This document shows positions 57,955 through 64,000 of a stretch of 64,000 nucleotides of DNA, in pieces. The translations under genes were made by a program, and so were the position numbers. The stretch spans positions 4,846,501-4,910,500 of the forward strand of contig NZ_CP060825.1 in NCBI RefSeq assembly GCF_014489615.1, written 5' to 3'. How positions within the stretch are numbered: the stretch's first letter is position 1; every line of letters begins with the position of its first letter. The notes under the pieces were generated by a model. The model saw nothing but the letters and a program-made list of their open reading frames with translations. It ran no database searches and was not told where the DNA came from. The stretch is from Streptomyces genisteinicus. Its GTDB lineage: Bacteria; Actinomycetota; Actinomycetes; Streptomycetales; Streptomycetaceae.

Positions 57955-58923
57955 TCACACAATCACACGCAGTGCACGGCGAACGCCTGTGAACGTCACG
58001 CTCGTACGCAGCCCGAGGTGGTCACCGTCCATCTGGAACGGCAGCGGCACCTTGGAATGCAAGGTGAAGTCCGTCTCGTCGTGCAGCGTGACGGCGTGCT
58101 TCCCGCGAGGCCCCCGTTCCGGGCTCGACGTGAGCAGCTGAGTGCCGTAACGGGCCACCGCCGGTGTCGACAGCTTCTTCAGCCCGAGCACGTCGAGAGC
58201 GGTGTCGAAGGACGCCTTCGGGGACGCGTACACCGGACGATTGCCCAGGTAGGTCCAGGGCGAGGTGTTGCAGATTATGGACAGCACCAGATCCTCGACC
58301 GGGTCGGCGCCCGGCCGCTCCAGCGTGATCGTGCCGTGCCGGCGGTGCGGGTCGTCGAGGAACTGGCGCATCACCTGCCGCACGTACAGCGCGTGTGTGG
58401 ACCGCCGTCCGCGCTCCCGGTGCTGCTCCACCCTGCCGACGACGCCGGCGTCGAAGCCCAGCCCCGCGCAGAAGGTGAACCAGCGCTCGGGCACGCCCTC
58501 GTCGTCCGTGCCCGGGGTCCCCGCCGCCAGTCCGAGGCCGACCGTGCGCTCCGTCCGCTCACGCAGAGCGTCGAGGATCGCGCCGGTCGCCTCCACGGCG
58601 TCGTTCGGCAGCCCGAGCGCGCGGGCGAACACGTTGGTCGAGCCCCCGGGCACCACCGCGAGCCGGGGCAGGCCCTCCGGGTCGGGTCCGTTGTGCAGCA
58701 GCCCGTTGACGACCTCGTTGACCGTGCCGTCGCCGCCCAGGGCGACCACCAGGTCGATGTCGTCCGCCTCGGCCGCCCGTCTTCCGAGGTCGCGGGCGTG
58801 GCCCCGGTACTCGGTGGAGACGGCCTCCAGTTTCATCTCGCTCGCGAGCGCGTGGATGAGCACGTCGCGGGTGCGGGCACTGGTGGTGGTTGCTGCCGGA
58901 TTGACCACGAGAAGTGCGCGCAT
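57955..58923 (-). CDS. Diacylglycerol/lipid kinase family protein (DgkB/YegS type)
   Basis: A 322-residue soluble lipid kinase. The nucleotide-binding loop is VVALGGDGTVNEVVNGLL (about 58-75), followed by LAVVPGGSTNVFARALGLP (about 87-105); the downstream FCAGLGFDAGVVGRV and ICNTSPWTYLGNRPVYASP segments match the second domain. Known members phosphorylate diacylglycerol, sphingosine or phosphatidylglycerol-type lipids; the substrate here is open. On the minus strand TACCCT (58936-58931) is 7 bases from the ATG, giving a leaderless pattern. Confidence 0.9.
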   Translation of the reverse strand: MRALLVVNPAATTTSARTRDVLIHALASEMKLEAVSTEYRGHARDLGRRAAEADDIDLVVALGGDGTVNEVVNGLLHNGPDPEGLPRLAVVPGGSTNVFARALGLPNDAVEATGAILDALRERTERTVGLGLAAGTPGTDDEGVPERWFTFCAGLGFDAGVVGRVEQHRERGRRSTHALYVRQVMRQFLDDPHRRHGTITLERPGADPVEDLVLSIICNTSPWTYLGNRPVYASPKASFDTALDVLGLKKLSTPAVARYGTQLLTSSPERGPRGKHAVTLHDETDFTLHSKVPLPFQMDGDHLGLRTSVTFTGVRRALRVIV

Positions 58924-58994
58924 GCGAGGAAGGGTACCTACTGAGGGGTACCGGGCCCAGTCCGGGGCTCCGGGGCGGGGGCTACCCTGCTGGG

Positions 58995-59405
58995 GTGACC
59001 AGTGACGACCCCACCCCCCGCCCCGCCCGCCTCACCGCCGCGGCCGCCGTCTGCGCCGCCGAGGGGCTGGCGCTGGTCGCGGGCGGGCTGTACATGCTGG
59101 TGATGGGCCTCTTCGGAGAGCCCGGCGACTCGGTCTCGGCGGAGACGGGCGGGGTGACCCTGCTCGTCCTCGGCGTGATCCCGCTCGCGGCGGCCCGCGG
59201 GCTGTGGCTGCGCCGCAGCTGGAGCCGCGGGCCCGCGATCATCACCCAGCTCATCGCCCTCATCCCGGCGTGGACGCTGCTGCGCGCCTCGGGTCCGCTG
59301 ATCCCGCTCGGCATCGTGCTCGCGGCGGTCGCGGTGACGGGGCTCGTGCTGCTGGTCAACCCGACGACGGCGAAGGCGCTCGGCATCGGAGCGCAGGCGC
59401 GCTGA
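58995..59405 (+). CDS. Small integral membrane protein, function unknown
   Basis: A 136-residue protein with four predicted helices: AAAAVCAAEGLALVAGGLYMLVMG, GVTLLVLGVIPLAAARGLWL, AIITQLIALIPAWTLLRA and LIPLGIVLAAVAVTGLVLLV. The start is GTG 58995, placed 6 bases after TACCCT (58983-58988), so it is probably leaderless. It is divergent from the DAG kinase and converges on sigH. No family name can be given. Confidence 0.8.
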   Translation: MTSDDPTPRPARLTAAAAVCAAEGLALVAGGLYMLVMGLFGEPGDSVSAETGGVTLLVLGVIPLAAARGLWLRRSWSRGPAIITQLIALIPAWTLLRASGPLIPLGIVLAAVAVTGLVLLVNPTTAKALGIGAQAR

Positions 59406-59543
59406 CGCCCGCGGGGGTTTCGCCCGGGGGCCGGTTCGCGGGTGCGGGCCGGCCGTCCCGGGACAGTGTTCGGCTGTGTCCTCGCGCGGCGGGGTGCGGC
59501 GACCGGCGGCCCGCACCCGCGTGACGGGGCCGCACAGCGGAAA

Positions 59544-59577
59544 GCGGCGCCCCCGGGGCTAGCCCCGGAAGCGCCGC
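59544..59577. terminator. Bidirectional intrinsic terminator
   Basis: Arms 59544-59559 and 59562-59577 pair over 14 of 16 positions with two mismatches, next to the sigH stop. The gap 59406-59588 shows nothing else. Confidence 0.7.
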
Positions 59578-59588
59578 CCGCCCGAGGT

Positions 59589-60563
59589 CTACTCCTCGAC
59601 GAGGAGCTTCTCGCGCAGCTGTGCCAGCGTCCGCGCCAGCAGACGCGAGACGTGCATCTGCGAGATGCCGACCTCCTGCGCGATCTGCGACTGCGTCATG
59701 TTGCCGAAGAACCTCAGCAGCAGGATGCGCTTCTCCCGCGGCGGCAGCCCCTCCAGCAGCGGCTTCAGGGACTCGCGGTACTCGACGCCCTCCAGCGCCT
59801 CGTCCTCGGCGCCCAGGGTGTCCGCCACGGCCGGTGACTCGTCGTCCGTGTCGGGGACGTCCAGGGACAGGGTGGAGTAGGCGTTCGCCGACTCCAGGCC
59901 CTCCAGGACCTCCTCCTCCGAGATGCCGAGGCGCTCGGCGAGCTCGTGGACGGTGGGGGAGCGGCCGTGCTGCTGCGAGAGCTCCGCGGTCGCCGTGGTC
60001 AGGGCGAGCCGCAGCTCCTGCAGCCGGCGCGGCACCCGGACCGCCCAGCCCTTGTCGCGGAAGTGCCGCTTGATCTCGCCGACCACGGTCGGCGTCGCGT
60101 ACGTCGAGAACTCGACCCCGCGCTCCGGGTCGAAGCGGTCCACCGACTTGATCAGACCGATCGTCGCGACCTGCGTCAGGTCGTCCAGCGGCTCACCGCG
60201 GTTGCGGAAGCGGCGCGCCAGGTGCTCGACGAGCGGCAGGTGCATGCGGACCAGCCGGTTGCGCAGTTCGGCGCGCTGGGGCGACTGCTCGGGCAGCGAG
60301 CGGAGCTCTATGAACAGGGCACGCGCCCCGCTGCGGTCGTGCGGATCCTGCCTCTGCTCGTGCTCGCTCATCCGGTCCGCCCGCTCTGCCCGCGACTGCA
60401 CCTGCTCCTGCGGCTGCTCCACCGGGGCGCCACGGCCCTCGGTCTCGTCCACCACCGGGTGCGGGCGCGCCTGCTGCTCCGGGATGCCGGTCGACGCGTT
60501 CAGCACCCTGGGGCTACGCTCCTCGTCCTCCCGCATCGGACCATCCCCGTTTCCGTTGCTCAC
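59589..60563 (-). CDS. sigH: Stress/developmental sigma factor SigH (SigB/F/G family)
   Basis: A 324-residue sigma factor. After a polar, acidic N-terminal extension of about 90 residues come region 2 (LPLVEHLARRFRNRGEPLDDLTQVATIGLIKSVDRFD...GVEFSTYATPTVVGEIKRHFRD), region 3 (RVPRRLQELRLALTTATAEL) and region 4 (LPPREKRILLLRFFGNMTQSQIAQEVGISQMHVSRLLARTL). The order with an RsbW-type anti-sigma gene upstream and the BldD-like box match S. coelicolor sigH, which is used in osmotic stress and aerial development. Its GTG overlaps the anti-sigma stop (GTGA). The long N-terminus may be removed or bypassed by an internal start (ATG MSEHEQRQD). Confidence 0.92.
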   Translation of the reverse strand: MSNGNGDGPMREDEERSPRVLNASTGIPEQQARPHPVVDETEGRGAPVEQPQEQVQSRAERADRMSEHEQRQDPHDRSGARALFIELRSLPEQSPQRAELRNRLVRMHLPLVEHLARRFRNRGEPLDDLTQVATIGLIKSVDRFDPERGVEFSTYATPTVVGEIKRHFRDKGWAVRVPRRLQELRLALTTATAELSQQHGRSPTVHELAERLGISEEEVLEGLESANAYSTLSLDVPDTDDESPAVADTLGAEDEALEGVEYRESLKPLLEGLPPREKRILLLRFFGNMTQSQIAQEVGISQMHVSRLLARTLAQLREKLLVEE

Positions 60564-60973
60564 GCCGGCCCGGGTCCCGCGCCGCGCTGTTTGTACAGGC
60601 TGATGGAGACCGTACGGTCGTCGGCGACCGAGGAGTCGACCTTTCCGGCCAGCGCCGAGAGCACCGTCCAGGCGAAGGTGTCGCGCTCCGGTGCCCGGCC
60701 GTCGGTCGTGGGCGCCGAGACCGTCACCTCCAGCGAGTCGTCGACGAGCCGGAACACGCAGCTCAGGACGGAGCCGGGTACGGCCTGCTGGAGCAGGATC
60801 GCGCACGCCTCGTCGACCGCGATCCGCAGATCCTCGATCTCGTCGAGGGTGAAGTCCAAGCGTGCTGCGAGTCCGGCGGTGGCCGTACGCAACACGGACA
60901 GGTAGGCACCCGCAGCCGGCAGCCGGACTTCCACGAAGTCCTGGGTCCCGGGCTCGCCTGCGATCTGGGACAC
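60560..60973 (-). CDS. RsbW-type anti-sigma factor (PrsH/UshX)
   Basis: A 137-residue GHKL-fold kinase-like anti-sigma factor that would bind SigH. The N box region is LDEIEDLRIAVDEACAILL (about 46-64), but the usual following GxGx motif is only weakly conserved, so phosphorylating an anti-anti-sigma factor is uncertain. No anti-anti-sigma gene is adjacent. I chose the GTG at 60973, which has an ideal GGAGG with 5-base spacing, over the TTG at 60985. It overlaps the sigH start. A perfect hairpin CCGCGGGAG/CTCCCGCGG (61008-61027) lies in its leader. Confidence 0.88.
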   Translation of the reverse strand: MSQIAGEPGTQDFVEVRLPAAGAYLSVLRTATAGLAARLDFTLDEIEDLRIAVDEACAILLQQAVPGSVLSCVFRLVDDSLEVTVSAPTTDGRAPERDTFAWTVLSALAGKVDSSVADDRTVSISLYKQRGAGPGPA

Positions 60974-61120
60974 CCTCACCTCCAAGGTGGCACAAGCTCT
61001 TTCTGGGCCGCGGGAGAACTCCCGCGGGCGTGCGGCACGTGGTTACGTAGCCGGTATTGGCCTGGCGACGCTATCGCGATCCGTGGTTCTCTGTCGCCGG
61101 GGACCCCTGAGCCGGTGTCT

Positions 61121-61135
61121 GTCACTCATGGTAAG
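61121..61135 (-). promoter_or_regulatory. BldD-like box in the sigH promoter region
   Basis: On the minus strand CTTACCATGAGTGAC fits NTNACNC(A/T)GNGTNAN, the BldD consensus, with a single mismatch. BldD is known to repress a sigH promoter in S. coelicolor. It lies about 150 bases before the anti-sigma gene start. Confidence 0.6.
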
Positions 61136-61212
61136 CGTATGTCACGCACAGTGGCTAGAGGTCGGCGCCGCCCAATTGCGCGGATCCGGCGGATGGTTGA
61201 CGTACCCAGACG

Positions 61213-61473
61213 TCAGACGATCGAATCGTCGACAAAGCACCACCGCCACAGCTGACCTGGCTCGAAAGTGCGCATCACGGCGTGTGCCGTGTCCCCGTAG
61301 TGCGCCCGCGCGTGCCGCAGCGGCGACGAGTCGCAGCAGCCGACGTGCCCGCACTCGAGGCAGAGCCGCAGCTGCACCGGGTGCGTCCCGGCGGCCTCGC
61401 ACTCGCGGCACGTCATGCTCAGCGGGACCGGCTCCGGGCGCGGAAGCTCTGCTACATGCGGACACTCGCTCAT
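61213..61473 (-). CDS. UBP-type zinc finger protein
   Basis: An 86-residue protein that is essentially one ZnF-UBP domain: CPHV near the start, MTCRECEAAG (about 20), LCLECGHVGCCDSSPLRHARAHYGDTAHAV (about 38-67) and WCFVD at the end, with the ordered Cys and His ligands. Eukaryotic UBP fingers bind ubiquitin C-termini; bacterial versions have no known partner. AGATTA on the plus strand (TAATCT read minus, 61486-61481) is 7 bases from the ATG, so it is probably leaderless. It is divergent from the antiporter with only 44 bases between start codons. Confidence 0.92.
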   Translation of the reverse strand: MSECPHVAELPRPEPVPLSMTCRECEAAGTHPVQLRLCLECGHVGCCDSSPLRHARAHYGDTAHAVMRTFEPGQLWRWCFVDDSIV

Positions 61474-61517
61474 GATTGCCAGATTACGACGCAGCAGACC
61501 GACGTGAGGTCCCCGTG

Positions 61518-63113
61518 ATGGAAGCACTGCCCCTGGTGGGGCTGATCGCCGTGAGCGCCGCCGTCGCGGGGGCCGCCCGCCGCACGCCCGTGCCCGCCCC
61601 GCTGCTGCTGGTGGCCGCGGGCCTGATCGCCTCCTACGTCCCGGGCGTGCCCGAGTACCACCTGGACCCGCACATCGTGCTGCCGCTGATCCTGCCGCCG
61701 CTGCTGCACACCGCCGCCCTGGACAGCTCCTACCTGGACCTGCGGGCCAACCTCCGGCCGGTCGCCCTGCTGTCCGTGGGGTACGTGCTGTTCGCGACGG
61801 TCGTGGTCGGCTACCTCGCGTACCTCCTGGTCCCGGATCTGCCGCTGACCGCGGCCCTGGTCCTCGGCGCCGTCGTCGCGCCCCCGGACGCGGTCGCCGC
61901 CACGGCCATCGCGCGCAAGCTGGGACTGCCGCACCGGATCACCACGATCCTCCAGGGCGAGTCCCTGGTGAACGACGCGACGGCGATCACCGCCTACAAG
62001 GTCGCGCTGGCCGCGGCGATCGGCGCGGGCGCGAGCTGGGCCGCGGGATTCGGGGAGTTCCTGCTCGCCTCGGTCGGCGGCATCGCCGTCGGACTGGTGC
62101 TGATGCTGCCGATCCACTGGCTGCGCACCCGGCTGAAGGAGCCGCTGCTCCAGAACACCCTGTCGCTGCTCATCCCGTTCATCGCGTACGCGGCGGCCGA
62201 GGAGGTGCACGCCTCCGGTGTGCTCGCCGTCGTCGTCGTGGCGCTGTACCTGGGCCACCACTCCTCGCAGGTCGACTTCGCGACCCGGCTCCAGGAGGAG
62301 GCGGTCTGGAAGATGGTCTCCTTCGTCCTGGAGTCGGCGGTGTTCGCGCTGATCGGGCTCCAGCTCGCCATCGTGGTGGAGGACCTCGGGCCGTACGGGG
62401 TGGGGGAGGCGCTCTGGTACGCGGTGGCGGTCTTCGTCACCGTCGTCGTCGTCCGCTTCGTCTGGGTCTATCCGGCCACCTTCCTGCCGCGCAAGCTCTC
62501 CCGGCGGGTGCGGGAGCGCGAGCCGGACACCAACTGGACCGCTCCGCTGATCGTCGGCTGGGCCGGGATGCGCGGCGTGGTCTCGCTCGCCATCGCGTTC
62601 TCCATCCCGCTGGTCATGGAGGACGGCGAGCCGTTCCCGGGCCGCAGCCTGGTCCTCTTCCTGACGTTCACCACGGTGATCGGCACGCTCGTCGTGCAGG
62701 GGCTGACGCTGCCCCCGCTGATCCGTGTGCTGAAGCTTCCGGGGCGTGACGTGCAGGCCGAGACGCTGGCCGAGGCGCAGGCGCAGAGCGAGGCGTCCGC
62801 GGCGGCCGAGCGGCGGCTCGGCGAACTCCTCGCCGACGAGCGCAACAGCCTCCCGCAGCCGCTCGTGGAGCGGCTCCGCACGGTGCTGGAGCGCCGGCGC
62901 AACGCGGTGTGGGAACGCCTCGGCACGGTCAACGAGATCACCGGGGAGTCCGCGGACGACATCTACCGCCGCCTCGCGCGCGAGATGATCTCCGTGGAGC
63001 GGGACGTCTTCGTCTCCCTCCGCGACCAGCGGCGGATCGACGACGAGATGATGCGCACGCTGCTGCGCCGGCTGGACCTGGAGGAGGCGGCCGCCTACCG
63101 CGAGGACGGGTAG
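61518..63113 (+). CDS. CPA1-family Na+/H+ antiporter
   Basis: A 531-residue membrane protein with about 12 helices (residues 5-400). The NhaP/CPA1 core is visible: VVAPPDAVAATAIARKLGLP (about 117-136) with the transport Asp, and QGESLVNDATAITAYKVALAA (about 143-163) with the paired Asn-Asp. A cytoplasmic, charged C-terminal tail of about 120 residues, probably helical, follows (ETLAEAQAQSEASAAAERRL). ATG at 61518 has GAGG at 61506. It exchanges Na+ or K+ for protons. It is divergent from the UBP protein and next to osmotic-stress sigH. Confidence 0.93.
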   Translation: MEALPLVGLIAVSAAVAGAARRTPVPAPLLLVAAGLIASYVPGVPEYHLDPHIVLPLILPPLLHTAALDSSYLDLRANLRPVALLSVGYVLFATVVVGYLAYLLVPDLPLTAALVLGAVVAPPDAVAATAIARKLGLPHRITTILQGESLVNDATAITAYKVALAAAIGAGASWAAGFGEFLLASVGGIAVGLVLMLPIHWLRTRLKEPLLQNTLSLLIPFIAYAAAEEVHASGVLAVVVVALYLGHHSSQVDFATRLQEEAVWKMVSFVLESAVFALIGLQLAIVVEDLGPYGVGEALWYAVAVFVTVVVVRFVWVYPATFLPRKLSRRVREREPDTNWTAPLIVGWAGMRGVVSLAIAFSIPLVMEDGEPFPGRSLVLFLTFTTVIGTLVVQGLTLPPLIRVLKLPGRDVQAETLAEAQAQSEASAAAERRLGELLADERNSLPQPLVERLRTVLERRRNAVWERLGTVNEITGESADDIYRRLAREMISVERDVFVSLRDQRRIDDEMMRTLLRRLDLEEAAAYREDG

Positions 63114-63149
63114 GGCGGCCTCCCGCGGGGCCGCGGCCGGCGGACGGCG

Positions 63150-63206
63150 GGCAGCTCCCCGCGGGTCCGCGGTGGAGGCGGACCCGCGGACCCGCGGGGA
63201 GCTGCC
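63150..63206. terminator. Bidirectional intrinsic terminator
   Basis: Perfect 21-bp stem, arms 63150-63170 and 63186-63206, with a 15-base loop that can itself fold (GTCCGC with GCGGAC), between converging genes. Confidence 0.85.
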
Positions 63207-63237
63207 TGTACAACGGGTCCGCGGTGTCGGCGGCGGC

Positions 63238-64000
63238 TCAGGGCGCCGGCGGCGGGCCGTCGGGCCGTCCCGTGATCACGGCCGCGAGCGCCGTGCCGCG
63301 GGGGAACGCCCCCTCGGCCGCCAGCACGCTCAGGGCGTACAGCAGCTTCGCGACGTAGACGCGTTCGACGGGCAGGCCGTGACGGTCCTCGAAGTCGGCG
63401 GCGAAGGCGTCGAGCTCCGGCCCGCCGCGCGCGTAGCCCCCGAAGTGGAAGCGGTCCTCCACCGACCAGTCGCCGGCCCGTCCGCCGAAGGCGGCCTGCT
63501 GGAGTGCCCGGACCTCGCCGCCGAGGAAGCTCCCGCGCAGCACGGCGACGCCGAGCGCGCGCCGGCCGGGTCCGAGGCCGGCGGCGAGTCCGGCGAGCGT
63601 GCCGCCCGTGCCGCAGGCGACGGCGGCCGCGCCGACGCCGGCCGGGTCGTCGCGGAGCTCGGCGCCCAGCTCCGCGCAGCCGCGGGCGGCCGGCGCGTTG
63701 GAGCCGCCCTCGGGCACCACGTAGACGTCCTCCGCGCCCGACTCGGCCACGAAGCGGGCCAGGACGGCGGGCTCGTGCTTGGCGCGGTAGGCGGCCCGGT
63801 CGGCGAAGACCAGGCGCATCCCGTCCGCGGCGCAGCGGCTCAGCGAGGGGTTCAGGGGGCGGTCGGCCAGCTCGTCGCCCCGGACGACGCCGACCGTGGG
63901 GAAGCCGAGCAGCCGTCCGGCGGCGGCCGTGGCACGCAGGTGGTTGGAGTACGCGCCGCCGAAGGTCAGCACCGGCCGCCCGCGTGCGGCGCGCAGGTTC
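63238..64000 (-). CDS. PLP-dependent deaminase, ACC deaminase/D-cysteine desulfhydrase family (5' end outside window)
   Basis: At least 253 C-terminal residues of a fold type II PLP enzyme; the start lies beyond base 64000. LTFGGAYSNHLRATAAAGRLLGFPTVGVVRG contains the conserved Ser-Asn-His that stacks on the cofactor, and VVPEGGSNAPAARG and VACGTGGTLAGLAAGL (phosphate-binding loop) follow. The catalytic lysine would be just upstream of the window edge. The branch (ACC deaminase, D-cysteine desulfhydrase or a related enzyme) cannot be settled from this part. Confidence 0.88.
   Translation of the reverse strand, partial: NLRAARGRPVLTFGGAYSNHLRATAAAGRLLGFPTVGVVRGDELADRPLNPSLSRCAADGMRLVFADRAAYRAKHEPAVLARFVAESGAEDVYVVPEGGSNAPAARGCAELGAELRDDPAGVGAAAVACGTGGTLAGLAAGLGPGRRALGVAVLRGSFLGGEVRALQQAAFGGRAGDWSVEDRFHFGGYARGGPELDAFAADFEDRHGLPVERVYVAKLLYALSVLAAEGAFPRGTALAAVITGRPDGPPPAP

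Overview
The window is chromosomal DNA of a high-GC actinomycete, almost certainly a Streptomyces. The support is uniform very high GC with GC-rich third codon positions, GTG/TTG starts, two Wbl proteins, SigR-RsrA, the DasR/das chitobiose locus, and a SigH locus with a BldD-like box. I see no insertion sequence, integrase, phage gene or CRISPR array. The gene order matches, from memory, the wblC to sigH interval of S. coelicolor. Many of the same genes also sit together in Mycobacterium tuberculosis (nudC, mycoredoxin, uvrD2, whiB7, ABC1 kinase, DUF2342, PDZ protease, UPF0182; then SRAP, aroA, rsgA, SigR-type sigma/anti-sigma, pdtaS, whiB1), so most of the window is an old actinobacterial core block.

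Layout. 1-9 kb: 3' end of a RecB-type nuclease helicase, M20 peptidase, nudC, an FGE-like protein, mycoredoxin (with a perfect SigR-type promoter), uvrD2, then wblC/whiB7 behind a long leader with a translated ORF and an intrinsic terminator. 9-16 kb: ABC1 kinase, ThiF-like protein, YgjP-type metalloprotein, and a TerD-AIM24 fusion followed by two more AIM24 genes. 16-25 kb: Nudix, DUF2342, SDR, moaE, PDZ/Lon-like protease, PPA1309 and UPF0182 (SigR-type promoter). 25.4-28.1 kb: two identical initiator tRNA genes flank a large Sel1-repeat protein gene. 28-35 kb: Fur-type repressor and catalase with an operator inside the promoter, CBS protein, hisN, SMR exporter, rsgA, aroA, M50 protease. 35-41.6 kb: SRAP protein, hydrolase, sigR-rsrA, TPR protein, def, M15 peptidase. 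41.6-45.4 kb: class Ia ribonucleotide reductase under a cobalamin riboswitch and a paired NrdR-like site. 45.4-55.3 kb: GNAT, monocarboxylate symporter, dasR and dasABC with a GH3 enzyme and a SIS-domain sugar phosphate enzyme. 55.4-64 kb: PdtaS-type kinase, wblE/whiB1, DAG kinase, sigH with its anti-sigma gene, UBP zinc finger, Na+/H+ antiporter and a truncated PLP enzyme.

Common themes are thiol/oxidative stress (SigR-RsrA, mycoredoxin, catalase/Fur, two Wbl proteins), antibiotic-responsive control (wblC leader), amino-sugar sensing (DasR) and development (SigH/BldD). The least explained parts are the wblC leader, the TerD/AIM24 cassette, a DasR-like site ahead of pdtaS, and the many genes whose -10-like hexamer lies 6-7 nt before the start codon, suggesting leaderless mRNAs.
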